Source: a virus. Taken from it: a stretch of 21,415 nt of DNA. Below, one piece after another: positions 12,814-20,096 of the stretch. Numbering within the stretch: position 1 is the stretch's first letter; every line of letters starts with the position of its first letter. The translations under genes were made by a program, and so were the position numbers. The notes under the pieces are model-generated. The model made no database searches and was not told the DNA's origin. It was given only the letters and a program-made list of their open reading frames with translations. The DNA lies in IMG/VR virus record IMGVR_UViG_3300033571_010015, positions 1-21,415 of that record, one strand, 5' to 3'.

Positions 12814-14102
12814 CAGGCAAGTGTGGTTGAGATGCTCACGCTAAGTTTGTAGTAATTTTTCACCTCTTCGCCTTCGTCGTTCACGCTGGTTTCTTCCCAC
12901 TCGGTAACATTGCCGTCAGCAAAATGCCGCAAGCCAACCACAAAAGATTGAAGAGGTTCACCCGCGTTCATAGTCACATAAACCAGTCCGGCAGCACTAT
13001 CTATTTGTACTATTCGGTTTCTTTCAAACCATTTAAGTTTTTCTTTATAGTTGTAACTATAAGAGTCGTTGTGGTCATAAAAAACTAATGCGCCTTGCAA
13101 GTTATCATTTACGTTGAATCGCTTGCCAAAACTAAAAAAACCGTCATGGCTTGTAGTTGTTGAATCTTGAGTTATTTTAAAAGAAAGCACGTTTGTTGTT
13201 GCTTGCGTGTTTGTGTAAACAAGAAACTTTTTTCTGTGGTCTCGCTCAAGAATGTATTCATAGTCTTGATCCGAAACATAATTTGCTTCAGGCCAAATTG
13301 CTTTGTCTTTGTCTGGCCCTGTGTCTGCAACTATGTGCCCCACATAATAGTTCCATGCCTGCCCGTCAAAAATTATTCCAACATTCTGATGGTAATATCC
13401 GGCCAATTTTGTTTGTCCAAATTCGCCTTTGATATAAATGCTTTTTGTTGGAATCATTATTGTCCCCGGCTTTGCCAGCACGCCGTCCACTATTCCTCCA
13501 GATTCAAGAACTGGATCTTCATTAGGATCCCAAAAAAATGTTTTGCTGGGGTCTGGTAGCCGCCGCTGCGGGTAAACGTACCAGCGACCAGTTCCAAAAA
13601 CCCTATCAATGGCAACAATATCGCCGGGGTAAACCCGGCTCAAATTGTCAATTGGTGGGTCTATGACAATCGGATCATCAGGGTTTGCGTTTGGGGTGTC
13701 TGGTAATGCGACAACATAAAACGCGCCTTTTGGCGGTGGTTCATTATTAACTTTTCCAAATTGACTCAAAACTGGATCTGTGTTGACCTTCCATGATTTT
13801 TGATTTACCCAAAGATCATCTTTATATTGAAAAGGCAAAATTCCAGTGTCTACACTGCCTGAGCTGTTTCCAGTGCTGCTTGGGTAAATATCAAAAAACC
13901 CAAAAACAGTATCATCACCAATCCCAGTTTGGCAGGTGATTTGCTGTTCTGTTGCGTTTGAAGTTCCCGTGCTGCCACTAACGCTTCCAGTCAACTCCCA
14001 GTTCATAGTGCCGGCGCCGGCAAAAGGATTGAAAGCACCACTGCACTCAAAAGTTATTTCAATCGTCAGCCGCGGCCTTTTTTTGAAATCGTTGAGGCTC
14101 AT
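12813..14102 (-). CDS. Distal tail / fibre-like protein, low-GC gene, 429 aa
   Basis: The start at 14102 lies directly next to the preceding stop. The N-terminal 100 residues are Ser/Thr/Gly-rich beta (TMNWELTGSVSGSTGTSNAT). Two weakly similar blocks follow, around SWKVNTDPVLSQFGKV...KGAFYVV...YPGDIVAI and NEDPVLESGGIVDGV...KPGTIMI, resembling the YKG-type module in the 313-aa protein. The C-terminus is beta-rich with many aromatic residues, as in receptor-contacting domains. The bases are visibly AT-richer than the surrounding genes, with codons unlike the neighbours, which suggests recent acquisition. I do not recognise the whole protein. Confidence 0.65.
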   Translation of the reverse strand: MSLNDFKKRPRLTIEITFECSGAFNPFAGAGTMNWELTGSVSGSTGTSNATEQQITCQTGIGDDTVFGFFDIYPSSTGNSSGSVDTGILPFQYKDDLWVNQKSWKVNTDPVLSQFGKVNNEPPPKGAFYVVALPDTPNANPDDPIVIDPPIDNLSRVYPGDIVAIDRVFGTGRWYVYPQRRLPDPSKTFFWDPNEDPVLESGGIVDGVLAKPGTIMIPTKSIYIKGEFGQTKLAGYYHQNVGIIFDGQAWNYYVGHIVADTGPDKDKAIWPEANYVSDQDYEYILERDHRKKFLVYTNTQATTNVLSFKITQDSTTTSHDGFFSFGKRFNVNDNLQGALVFYDHNDSYSYNYKEKLKWFERNRIVQIDSAAGLVYVTMNAGEPLQSFVVGLRHFADGNVTEWEETSVNDEGEEVKNYYKLSVSISTTLA

Positions 14103-14654
14103 TTATGCAGTAGCCGGCGCAAGCGAGCACGGACTTGGAAATGGTTGGCGGCAGATGTTTTCAATCTTTGAGATTTTCACATCATCGCCTCGTCCATCAA
14201 CTGTAACAACTGCGATGAGGTTGTATTGAATTGCGTCTGTGTTTTGCCTAAGTTCCGTTTCGATTGAAAAGCTAACGCCAACTGGCAACAAGGTGTTTTT
14301 GTTAAACTCAATTTTGCTGTAGACAAAACTTGATGACATTAAATTCATCCTGAGTGGCGGGTTGTTGTCTGGAAACATCCCAAGCGGAAGCTGGTTCCAA
14401 ATAAGCCCCCAAGCAATTTCAACTTTCATCCCGTTGTTGTCGCTCACGTCAGTGACTCGAAACGGGCACGGAAGTGCGGTGCCACCTCCGCCGCCAATAA
14501 TTGAAGGCGGCAAAGCGATTGTGACACCGCCGTTGGTTTCTCGCAAAGAGTAGCCGGGTCCAGGGCGCAGCCTGATCTGTTTGATGGCGGCGTTTATTCG
14601 CTGGAGATCCTCCGCCAGAATCGGATTTCCAGTTTTTGGGTCTGGTAGGTTCAT
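14103..14654 (-). CDS. Hypothetical distal tail protein, 183 aa
   Basis: The ATG at 14654 overlaps the preceding stop as ATGA; an upstream in-frame start at 14702 would extend into that gene. It begins MNLPDPKTGNPILAEDLQRIN, a helix, and continues with RPGPGYSLRETNGGVTIALP. A run of five glycines separates this from a beta-rich C-terminal domain (FRVTDVSDNNGMKVEIAWG). The N-terminal part looks like an attachment or oligomerisation segment and the rest like a small fibre domain. No family is recognised. Its bases also become AT-rich, as in the following 429-aa gene. Confidence 0.65.
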   Translation of the reverse strand: MNLPDPKTGNPILAEDLQRINAAIKQIRLRPGPGYSLRETNGGVTIALPPSIIGGGGGTALPCPFRVTDVSDNNGMKVEIAWGLIWNQLPLGMFPDNNPPLRMNLMSSSFVYSKIEFNKNTLLPVGVSFSIETELRQNTDAIQYNLIAVVTVDGRGDDVKISKIENICRQPFPSPCSLAPATA

Positions 14655-15289
14655 CCTCCGTAAACGAGCTGGTCCCACTTTCCGGGTTTTGACGTGAGCC
14701 ATTCAAGTGTCACTCGATACGTCCCGCCCTCCTGCAACGCAGTTGCTCCAGTCAGCAAAAAATTCACCTGGCTGCTAAAGCTAAACGGGTTGCCTTGGAC
14801 ATCGTTGAACGCGCGCCCGACGCCAACCAAGGATGGCGGCACCGTGTAAACCTTTTGGTGCTTCAAAACAATTCTGGGCGAGAGGTAGTCCGTTTCTCCT
14901 CTGCTAAACCTTGCGTAAAGGTTTTGGACTACGGAGTTTGATGATTTTTTTGGGTCCACCGCATCCTCTCGGCCTTGCTTCCATTTCATCCAGTTTGCCA
15001 TTTCGGCAGCGCTCATCCCATCCCGGAAGTAAGGGTTGGTCTCAAGCGGTTCGCTTACCGTTGAGATGTCGAGGCTCCAAATGTCTGGATATTGAGTTGC
15101 GCCACCGCCGGGTTCGGGGATTTGTTCCGTGACGGTTTCCACCAACGTGTAAACGCCGTCCTCCCGAGTGAGAGTCCAGCTTGTGACGTTGTTGTTGGGC
15201 TCCATTTCGGAAAAGTCCCTAAAGACGCTCGTCTGGTATTTGTTTCCACGAGCGTCTTTGCCTGTTTCGATTTTTGTCAGAGTCTTCAT
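14651..15289 (-). CDS. Hypothetical tail protein, 212 aa
   Basis: This gene follows the tape measure gene with an ATGA overlap, the usual place for distal tail or baseplate hub proteins. The product begins MKTLTKIETGKDARGNKYQT, then alternating beta strands (TSWTLTREDGVYTLVETVTE), a helical segment (RDGMSAAEMANWMKWKQGRE) and a C-terminal YRVTLEWLTSKPGKWDQLVY. No catalytic motif is visible. Position suggests a minor or distal tail protein, but I cannot match it to a named family. Confidence 0.65.
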   Translation of the reverse strand: MKTLTKIETGKDARGNKYQTSVFRDFSEMEPNNNVTSWTLTREDGVYTLVETVTEQIPEPGGGATQYPDIWSLDISTVSEPLETNPYFRDGMSAAEMANWMKWKQGREDAVDPKKSSNSVVQNLYARFSRGETDYLSPRIVLKHQKVYTVPPSLVGVGRAFNDVQGNPFSFSSQVNFLLTGATALQEGGTYRVTLEWLTSKPGKWDQLVYGG

Positions 15290-16791
15290 TGGTAAACGGT
15301 TCCCATGCTTGAGGATGTGGCTGGTTGCAGCTTTCCAATTTTGTCCAGCATTTTGGCAGTGTTGTCCGCGGTTTTTTGCTGCGCGATAAGCTGTTGCCGA
15401 GCCAGATCCACGCCAGCGTTTTGCGGGCCTCCAACGTCGCCTCCTATTTTCGCCATGCTGGAAACGATGGAGCCAATCGGTTTTTCCTCAATTTTCGGGA
15501 TAAAGGCTGCCCCCGGTGGCGGCGGCGCTGGCGTTGCGTATTTTTCACGCGCTGCGGCTGCGGTTTTCTGCGTGCTTTCTGCAATTTTTGCTTGGTCCCG
15601 CTCAATCTCCGCCACCGTTTGCGTGGTGTCAAAAAGCGGAGCGGGCACCTTAAACTTTGCCATCTCAAAATCTTTTTTGAGTTTGGCTGTATCAATCAAC
15701 TCGCCCTTTGCCCGGACTTCCCCCTCTGCTTTTTTGGCTGCGGCTTCCGGGTTTTGCGCGGTGAAAAGTGCTTTCGTCTTTGCCGCCGTCGTTGCAAACA
15801 AAACCGCCATCTCGGTGGCAAGGAAATTTATTGCGTTTGCAAAAGCCAGCTTTAGTCCGGTGTAGGATTGCGCCCAAACCGTTTGCAGCGAGTCACTGAG
15901 CGAGTTTATCGCATCCATGAAAGCGAGCTTAAGCGTGTTGTAAACCAACTTTCCTTCAGTGCCAAAATTTTTGAAATAGTTGATCCAGAATGAAATTGCA
16001 TCGCCAAACGCTTTCCCGATGCCAGTCAAGTCGATGGAGTTGAGGCTGTCCACCACCTGAATAATCTGCGGCACCACCGCGGCAGCCATACCGACAAAAA
16101 GCCCCTGCATTTTGCTGCCAGCGGTCCCGAGCACGTCCGTCGCGCGGTCGAACAAGCCAGCGTTTTCCGCCATCAACGCAGCTTGGTTGCCAAGGTTTTC
16201 CTGCACGTCCTCCAGCCCGCCCGCAGAGAAAACCGACAGCAGCTTTGCGCCGCTTTTTCCGAAAACCTCCATGGACATTGCAGCACGCTGCGCCGGGTTC
16301 TGGATTTTGGAAATCGCCTCTCCAACCGCGGATAGTTGCTGGTCGGCAGAAAGCCCTTGGATGTCCTTAATGGAAATGCCCAGCGTTTTAAATTTTGCAA
16401 TGGCGGCGTCGTTGCCGGTGGCAGCCTCGGTGATGCTTTTTTGCAACTTCGCAACCACCGGTTGAACATCGCTGGCGCTCATGCCGGCTTGGTCGAACGC
16501 CGTTTGCAGCACCATGAGTTTGTCCACGGCAATACCAGTTTGCCCCGACAAATCCACCAGCGCGCCGCCGGCTTCCATCGCACTGTAAAAGCCACGAGCT
16601 GCCGCGGCGAGTGTTGCCATGATGCCGACGCCCCCCAGGAGCTTCTGGAACCCGCCAGCAAGCCCGTCAAACATGCCCGGTGCTGTAGCCGCTTGAATGC
16701 CCCTGCCCAGCCCGCGCATCGCGTTGTCTGCGCGTTGCACGCCAGAAACAAAGCCACTGGTATCTGCGGTGATTGCGATGGTGTTTGCCAT
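15286..16791 (-). CDS. Tail tape measure protein, 501 aa
   Basis: The product begins MANTIAITADTSGFVSGVQRA, the usual N-terminus of TMP/TP901-type proteins (ADTSGF...ADNAM). A small, Gly/Ala-rich region with GVGIMATLAAAARGFYSAME follows, then QTGIAVDKLMVLQTAFDQAG and an APAQ-rich helical body containing MSMEVFGKSGAKLL, a signature of many tape measure proteins. A hydrophobic stretch is near LFVGMAAAVVPQIIQ. At 501 residues it is short, consistent with a tail of roughly 75 nm if the usual 0.15 nm per residue holds. It is one of the few starts here with a strong Shine-Dalgarno, GGGAGG placed 5 bases before the ATG at 16791. Gene order after the chaperone frameshift gene is as expected. Confidence 0.85.
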   Translation of the reverse strand: MANTIAITADTSGFVSGVQRADNAMRGLGRGIQAATAPGMFDGLAGGFQKLLGGVGIMATLAAAARGFYSAMEAGGALVDLSGQTGIAVDKLMVLQTAFDQAGMSASDVQPVVAKLQKSITEAATGNDAAIAKFKTLGISIKDIQGLSADQQLSAVGEAISKIQNPAQRAAMSMEVFGKSGAKLLSVFSAGGLEDVQENLGNQAALMAENAGLFDRATDVLGTAGSKMQGLFVGMAAAVVPQIIQVVDSLNSIDLTGIGKAFGDAISFWINYFKNFGTEGKLVYNTLKLAFMDAINSLSDSLQTVWAQSYTGLKLAFANAINFLATEMAVLFATTAAKTKALFTAQNPEAAAKKAEGEVRAKGELIDTAKLKKDFEMAKFKVPAPLFDTTQTVAEIERDQAKIAESTQKTAAAAREKYATPAPPPPGAAFIPKIEEKPIGSIVSSMAKIGGDVGGPQNAGVDLARQQLIAQQKTADNTAKMLDKIGKLQPATSSSMGTVYQ

Positions 16792-16793
16792 AA

Positions 16794-17546
16794 TTACCTC
16801 CCAAAAACGTCTTCCCGGCGAAGCACGCCACGCGCGATCGCCTGCACAAGTTGCCTGCGGATGCTTTCCGCCTGCCTGCCGTAGGCTGAATCGAGCGCCC
16901 GCTGAATGTGCGCACTGTCTGTGTGTCGGTTCGGGTTTTTTGCCTTAAATTCAACCACGTTGCCGCGCATCGAAAACGATACGGATCCCGTGTTGCGTCC
17001 CTGCCAACGCGTAATCCAGTCCGGCACCGTGATTCCCAAAGCGAGCGCTGCGCGGCACCACCCGGCTGCCGTTGCTCCAATCGTGCGCTCAAGCATGGCA
17101 ATCACGGCCTTGCGCTTTTCGACCGTGGAAAAATGCCGCGGTGCTGCGTCAGGGTAGTGCTTATCTGGTTTCTGGTTTTGCTTGATGAACTGCACCAGCG
17201 TTGCCGGCGGCACCGCCAGTTCGGCTGCCAGTTCCTGCAACGCCGCTCGGCGTGCCTCTCGGCGGACGGTTTGAAGGGAACGCTGCACGGTTGCTTCGTT
17301 TCGGATTACAAGCGCGCGTTGCACGGTAGATTTGATCGCCTTGCGGGATGCGGAGAATCCTTTTGCGAAGGACCTGCCGGCCATAGGCGGCGTGAGCTTA
17401 AACGCGTGTTTGATTACGCCCTTGGCCTCGCGCCGGACCACTTGCTCCACGGTGAGTCGAGAAACTTGAACCTGCCGCGCTAGGTATCTGGCAAACCTGT
17501 CCGCAAAGTAACCGCCGTTGGTGGTGACGCGGATGCTACTCATCAT
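16794..17546 (-). CDS. Basic hypothetical protein between chaperone and tape measure, 250 aa
   Basis: The start at 17546 is chosen over 17624; it lies 11 bases before the end of the frameshift extension of the chaperone. The product begins MMSSIRVTTNGGYFADRFAR, is strongly basic and largely helical, with TVQRALVIRNEATVQRSLQT in the middle and a compact C-terminal part containing DSAHIQRALDSAYGRQAE. It has the look of a minor tail or tail-completion protein, but no family is recognised. Genes between the chaperone pair and the tape measure are uncommon in lambda-like order, which makes this one noteworthy. Confidence 0.65.
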   Translation of the reverse strand: MMSSIRVTTNGGYFADRFARYLARQVQVSRLTVEQVVRREAKGVIKHAFKLTPPMAGRSFAKGFSASRKAIKSTVQRALVIRNEATVQRSLQTVRREARRAALQELAAELAVPPATLVQFIKQNQKPDKHYPDAAPRHFSTVEKRKAVIAMLERTIGATAAGWCRAALALGITVPDWITRWQGRNTGSVSFSMRGNVVEFKAKNPNRHTDSAHIQRALDSAYGRQAESIRRQLVQAIARGVLRREDVFGR

Positions 17547-17757
17547 CTTCGTCCTCCACCTGTTGTTGCACCGGAAAAAGAATTTCCATCGGCGCCTTGT
17601 TGCGTCGCACTGTCCACGCTCCATTCGCCCACAACGCGGCGTGGTAAATCCGCAGCAGCATTGCCAGCGGCGCCCGGCGAAATATGAAGTCGAAGGTCCA
17701 TCCGGTTTCGCGCGCCAGAACTAGGACGAGTGCTTCCGTCCAGTCTGGCGCAGTGAG
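17536..17757 (-). CDS. Frameshift extension of the tail assembly chaperone (T-like domain)
   Basis: This frame has no start codon at its beginning, so it is only reached by a -1 slip at 17763-17757. It encodes 73 residues from LTAPDWTEALVLVLARETGW to QQQVEDEDDE, ending in TAG at 17536-17538, and is clearly coding-like: helical, with hydrophobic positions and aromatic Trp residues. Joined to the first 115 residues of the 126-aa product it gives a fusion of about 188 aa, analogous to lambda GT. In phage lambda the T part binds the tape measure complex and recruits the tail tube protein. The unshifted frame ends 20 residues later within the stem-loop. Confidence 0.85.
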   Translation of the reverse strand, partial: LTAPDWTEALVLVLARETGWTFDFIFRRAPLAMLLRIYHAALWANGAWTVRRNKAPMEILFPVQQQVEDEDDE

Positions 17758-17763
17758 TTTTTT
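17712..17763 (-). promoter_or_regulatory. Programmed -1 ribosomal frameshift signal (A AAA AAC + stem-loop)
   Basis: On the minus strand the heptamer A AAA AAC (17763-17757) is in the correct phase: its first A is the third base of Pro113. Five bases later an 8-bp perfect stem begins (17744-17751 paired with 17712-17719). Inside its loop is a second 5-bp stem (17737-17741 with 17724-17728) and an 8-base loop. The zero-frame TAG lies within the structure. Slip site, spacer and stem together are the textbook layout for -1 frameshifting. Confidence 0.88.
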
Positions 17764-18101
17764 GGTGAATCCTCCCGTGTGCTCCCGGGTTGCTGCAACA
17801 CCTCAACCTGCCCGGCCTCAACGGCAGCAGATTGCCCCCGGCACCAATCGGCGACTGGCTTTGCCAGCGCCAAAGGAAACCATCGCGAAAAGTTTTTGAT
17901 TTCCTGCAAAGCCACCCCATCAGAAATCGCCTGTTCAACGTCCTCCGGGTCGCGGCTTTGAATCCAAGCGCAAGCCACCACCTGTTCCTGTTCGCTCATC
18001 TCTGCAATGGCAAGGTCAGCAATCGCTTTTTGTGTGGTCAGCGTCCAAGGCCTGAGTTCCAGCGGCCCCACTTGCGTGTTTTTGAGGAAAAACGGGTTCA
18101 T
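17721..18101 (-). CDS. Tail assembly chaperone, unshifted product (G-like), 126 aa
   Basis: The ATG at 18101 overlaps the preceding stop as ATGA; the longer in-frame start at 18254 lies within that gene. The product begins MNPFFLKNTQVGPLELRPWT and is helical, with TTQKAIADLAIAEMSEQEQV and EQAISDGVALQEIKNFSRW. This fits the G-type tail assembly chaperones that coat the tape measure protein before tube polymerisation. After Pro113 the frame carries the slip site, then reads a short alternative tail to TAG at 17721. It lies between tail tube candidates and the tape measure gene, the standard place. Confidence 0.8.
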   Translation of the reverse strand: MNPFFLKNTQVGPLELRPWTLTTQKAIADLAIAEMSEQEQVVACAWIQSRDPEDVEQAISDGVALQEIKNFSRWFPLALAKPVADWCRGQSAAVEAGQVEVLQQPGSTREDSPKNSLRQTGRKHSS

Positions 18102-18523
18102 GCGAAACGCGCTTGGAATTCCTGTTTTAGCCATTCTGGCGAGTCGGGGTAAACGATGCCAAACGCTTGCCCGTCCCTGCGGGAGATCCCCACGGCGGCA
18201 GATTTGGCAAACCGTTTGAGGTCGCGCGCGTTGTCCCGGTAGCCGCGCATCCACGAGATGTCGGAATCAGGGTTCGCCTTGCACCATTCCAAATCTTCAA
18301 AACGCTTGCGAAATTCGTCGAAGTCGATTTCCGCGCCGTCCACCTTGGCAAGCACGTCGCAATTCACCACCCACCGGACGTGAGTTTTTCCAGCCTCGTC
18401 CACAAAGTGTTGAAAGCCGCCACGGCGAACCAAAGCACCGCCGCTAGTAAGCCAAGCGGCGATGATGTCAGTGTTGAAACTCTTGCCCGGAGATTCGTTG
18501 TCCTCAAGTAATCGGAGGCGCAT
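18098..18523 (-). CDS. Hypothetical tail protein, 141 aa
   Basis: The product begins MRLRLLEDNESPGKSFNTDI and has mixed structure: a beta region (RWVVNCDVLAKVDGAEIDFD) and a helical C-terminus (DARDLKRFAK-type segment and EWLKQEFQARFA). It sits between the tandem tail tube candidates and the chaperone gene, with a 12-base gap in front and a 4-base ATGA overlap after. No domain is recognised. A minor tail or tail-completion role is inferred from position. Confidence 0.6.
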   Translation of the reverse strand: MRLRLLEDNESPGKSFNTDIIAAWLTSGGALVRRGGFQHFVDEAGKTHVRWVVNCDVLAKVDGAEIDFDEFRKRFEDLEWCKANPDSDISWMRGYRDNARDLKRFAKSAAVGISRRDGQAFGIVYPDSPEWLKQEFQARFA

Positions 18524-18535
18524 AGATTTTTTGGG

Positions 18536-18850
18536 TTAGGTTGCGTTGGGGTAAAAAGTTGCAGTGGCAGACCAGCCGCGGAAATCATCGTTTTTTGAAT
18601 CTCGTGTGACGTTGGTCCAGATTCCTTTTCCCGTTACCGAAGTGATGCCGCTGGCAGCGTCACCAGCGTCATAAGGGGCAGTGTCGCCTTTTCCTTTCAC
18701 GCTCACCGTATAGCTGCGGTCGTAGGTTTTAGCCTCAGAATACAATCCAGCGGAGGTCAAAATCTGTTTGAATTCGCCTTTCATTTCAATGTCCAGCGAC
18801 TCAACAATTGTGCCGGTCGCGGTAACCATAGTGATGCCAAAGGTAGCCAT
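18536..18850 (-). CDS. Small tail protein paralogue B (tail tube candidate), 104 aa
   Basis: The ATG at 18850 follows the preceding stop with only one base between; a longer in-frame start at 19027 would overlap the previous gene. The product begins MATFGITMVTATGTIVESLD and has ...TVSVKGKGD, then TNVTRDSKNDDFRGWSATAT near the end. It aligns with the 99-aa protein encoded directly before it (TFG..., ES...E, KTKG/KGKG, NDDF, ATYT/ATAT), so the pair is a tandem duplication. No other candidate for the tail tube protein lies between the tail terminator and chaperone genes. Confidence 0.6.
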   Translation of the reverse strand: MATFGITMVTATGTIVESLDIEMKGEFKQILTSAGLYSEAKTYDRSYTVSVKGKGDTAPYDAGDAASGITSVTGKGIWTNVTRDSKNDDFRGWSATATFYPNAT

Positions 18851-18851
18851 A

Positions 18852-19151
18852 TTAAGCAAATAGGGTGTAGGTTGCTTCCGCGGTTGAGAAGTCGTCGTTG
18901 GTCTGTGAAACTTTTGACGATGTAAGTTTTGCGCCGGTGAACGCGCCTTCCGGCACCGTTTCAAGGTCGGCTTCCCCCTTCGTCTTGACCGTGGTAGTAG
19001 TGGTGCTGCGCGGCTTGCGCTGCACAATTACGGTTTGCCCATCGGCGTCGCGAATTGTGGAAAGCTCCACAACTTCTTCTTGCGTCGATTCCTGCAAATA
19101 ACCGCTCGGCGCAGTTACTCCAAATAATGTTGCTCCAAATGTTACGGGCAT
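18852..19151 (-). CDS. Small tail protein paralogue A (tail tube candidate), 99 aa
   Basis: The product begins MPVTFGATLFGVTAPSGYLQ and carries ADGQTVIVQRKPRSTTTT, then VKTKGEADLETVP and SQTNDDFSTAEATYTLFA. It is mostly beta-strand, small and rich in Thr, consistent with a tail tube or tail decoration subunit. It is followed directly by its paralogue (18536-18850). The lambda-like tube protein is usually larger, so this may instead be a tube variant or an associated protein. No Shine-Dalgarno is seen in front of its ATG. Confidence 0.6.
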   Translation of the reverse strand: MPVTFGATLFGVTAPSGYLQESTQEEVVELSTIRDADGQTVIVQRKPRSTTTTTVKTKGEADLETVPEGAFTGAKLTSSKVSQTNDDFSTAEATYTLFA

Positions 19152-19157
19152 AATTTT

Positions 19158-19538
19158 TTAAGGTTTAGGACCAAATCCAACAGTGTAAGGCATTGCGGTT
19201 CGCCAGTGGCGTTCCTCCCGGAGGTTGTCAGTGCTTTGCGCCACCACTCCGTAAAGTTGCACTGCGTTAGAAGCCAGCACCAGCGAGCGCATCGCGGCGT
19301 CCACGGCGGCAGCAAACTGCGCCTGCTGTGCGCGCGTGTAGTCGTCAGCCTGGCTGATAACATTCAGCGTCAGCGTGCCGCGTTGCAACGGACTGCCCAC
19401 CACGATGTCGGTTTGCAGTTCCATCAGGACGGCCTTTGCCGGGATCGGCTGGTCGTCTTGCGGCTCCCCGACGTAAACGCCCGGCAGCGCCAGCGAAAGA
19501 GCGGTCTGCACCGCTGCGGAGAAAACGCCGTCGATCAT
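19158..19538 (-). CDS. Tail terminator / tail completion candidate, 126 aa
   Basis: The start overlaps the preceding stop as ATGA. The product begins MIDGVFSAAVQTALSLALPG and has VLMELQTDIVVGSPLQRGTL, TLNVISQADDYTRAQQAQF and a C-terminal ending HWRTAMPYTVGFGPKP. A helix followed by strands, with a central DDYTRAQ...A.F...VD helix, resembles small tail-end proteins that cap the tail (lambda U/Z-type). It lies between the head-tail connector candidate and the tail tube candidates, the expected position. Exact family not established. Confidence 0.6.
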   Translation of the reverse strand: MIDGVFSAAVQTALSLALPGVYVGEPQDDQPIPAKAVLMELQTDIVVGSPLQRGTLTLNVISQADDYTRAQQAQFAAAVDAAMRSLVLASNAVQLYGVVAQSTDNLREERHWRTAMPYTVGFGPKP

Positions 19539-19837
19539 CGGGTGACGTCCTCCAGGTAAATTTTCCAGCTGATTGGATCCTCGTCCCAGCTTGTGATGCG
19601 GCGCTCGGTGCCGTTCACCGTAAGTTTGTTGCCTTTCACCGGATCAGGAAACCCCGCTTTCGCCACGCGGACGAAACCGGCGAAATGCTGCTCAAACCCG
19701 CCGGCGGCCAGTAGATCGGATGTTTTCTCGGACGCGACGCAATTCGCCGTCACCCCTGCGTAAGTGACGCTGTCGGCCTGCATGTAGCCGAGAGCGTCCC
19801 CCATTGCTGCGGCGGTGATGTCGGTCCAGTCAGACAT
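19535..19837 (-). CDS. Head-tail connector / joining protein candidate, 100 aa
   Basis: The ATG at 19837 shares one base with the preceding stop (TGATG). The product begins MSDWTDITAAAMGDALGYMQ and has a beta-rich remainder: DSVTYAGVTANCVASEKTSD, FVRVAKAGFPDPVKGNKLTV, and SWDEDPISWKIYLEDVTR. A short N-terminal helix followed by a beta barrel ending in W.I.L.. matches small head-tail joining proteins (lambda FII-like). Position between the capsid genes and tail genes supports this. The identification is structural reasoning, not a proven match. Confidence 0.6.
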   Translation of the reverse strand: MSDWTDITAAAMGDALGYMQADSVTYAGVTANCVASEKTSDLLAAGGFEQHFAGFVRVAKAGFPDPVKGNKLTVNGTERRITSWDEDPISWKIYLEDVTR

Positions 19838-20079
19838 CAGAGGAGCGGTTCCTTGGATGCTCGGCGCGCTGGCCTTGTGGGTTCAGCCTCTACCAGCGTT
19901 TCCACGAGTGTTTTTCCCCGGATCGTGCGGAAGTTATCGGGCGCCGGATTGCAAACCAGCACCAGTTTGCCGGGATTGGTGTGCGCCTTGAAAAACTGAC
20001 GCGCTTCCGCGGGTTCGTGCGAGGTGAAAATCACCTGCGGGCCTGCGCCCACGTCTTCGATGACGAGCGAAATTTTCAT
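19837..20079 (-). CDS. Hypothetical protein after the capsid gene, 80 aa
   Basis: The product begins MKISLVIEDVGAGPQVIFTS and continues with a helical AEARQFFKAHTNPGKLVLVC and a basic, Arg-rich C-terminus (AEPTRPARRASKEPLL). It is located 70 bases after the capsid stop, just past the terminator hairpin, and is coupled to the connector gene by a one-base overlap. No family is recognised. It might be a head-associated or DNA-packaging accessory protein, on position only. Confidence 0.55.
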   Translation of the reverse strand: MKISLVIEDVGAGPQVIFTSHEPAEARQFFKAHTNPGKLVLVCNPAPDNFRTIRGKTLVETLVEAEPTRPARRASKEPLL

Positions 20080-20096
20080 ACTTGGGATATTCGGAA

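Noticed and set aside
17543-17938. A 131-aa minus-strand frame overlapping the chaperone
   Set aside because: Its composition (Arg, Cys, Gly-rich, no clear structure) is that of an out-of-frame reading. The third frame gives a much better protein and is linked to the chaperone by a perfect slip site.
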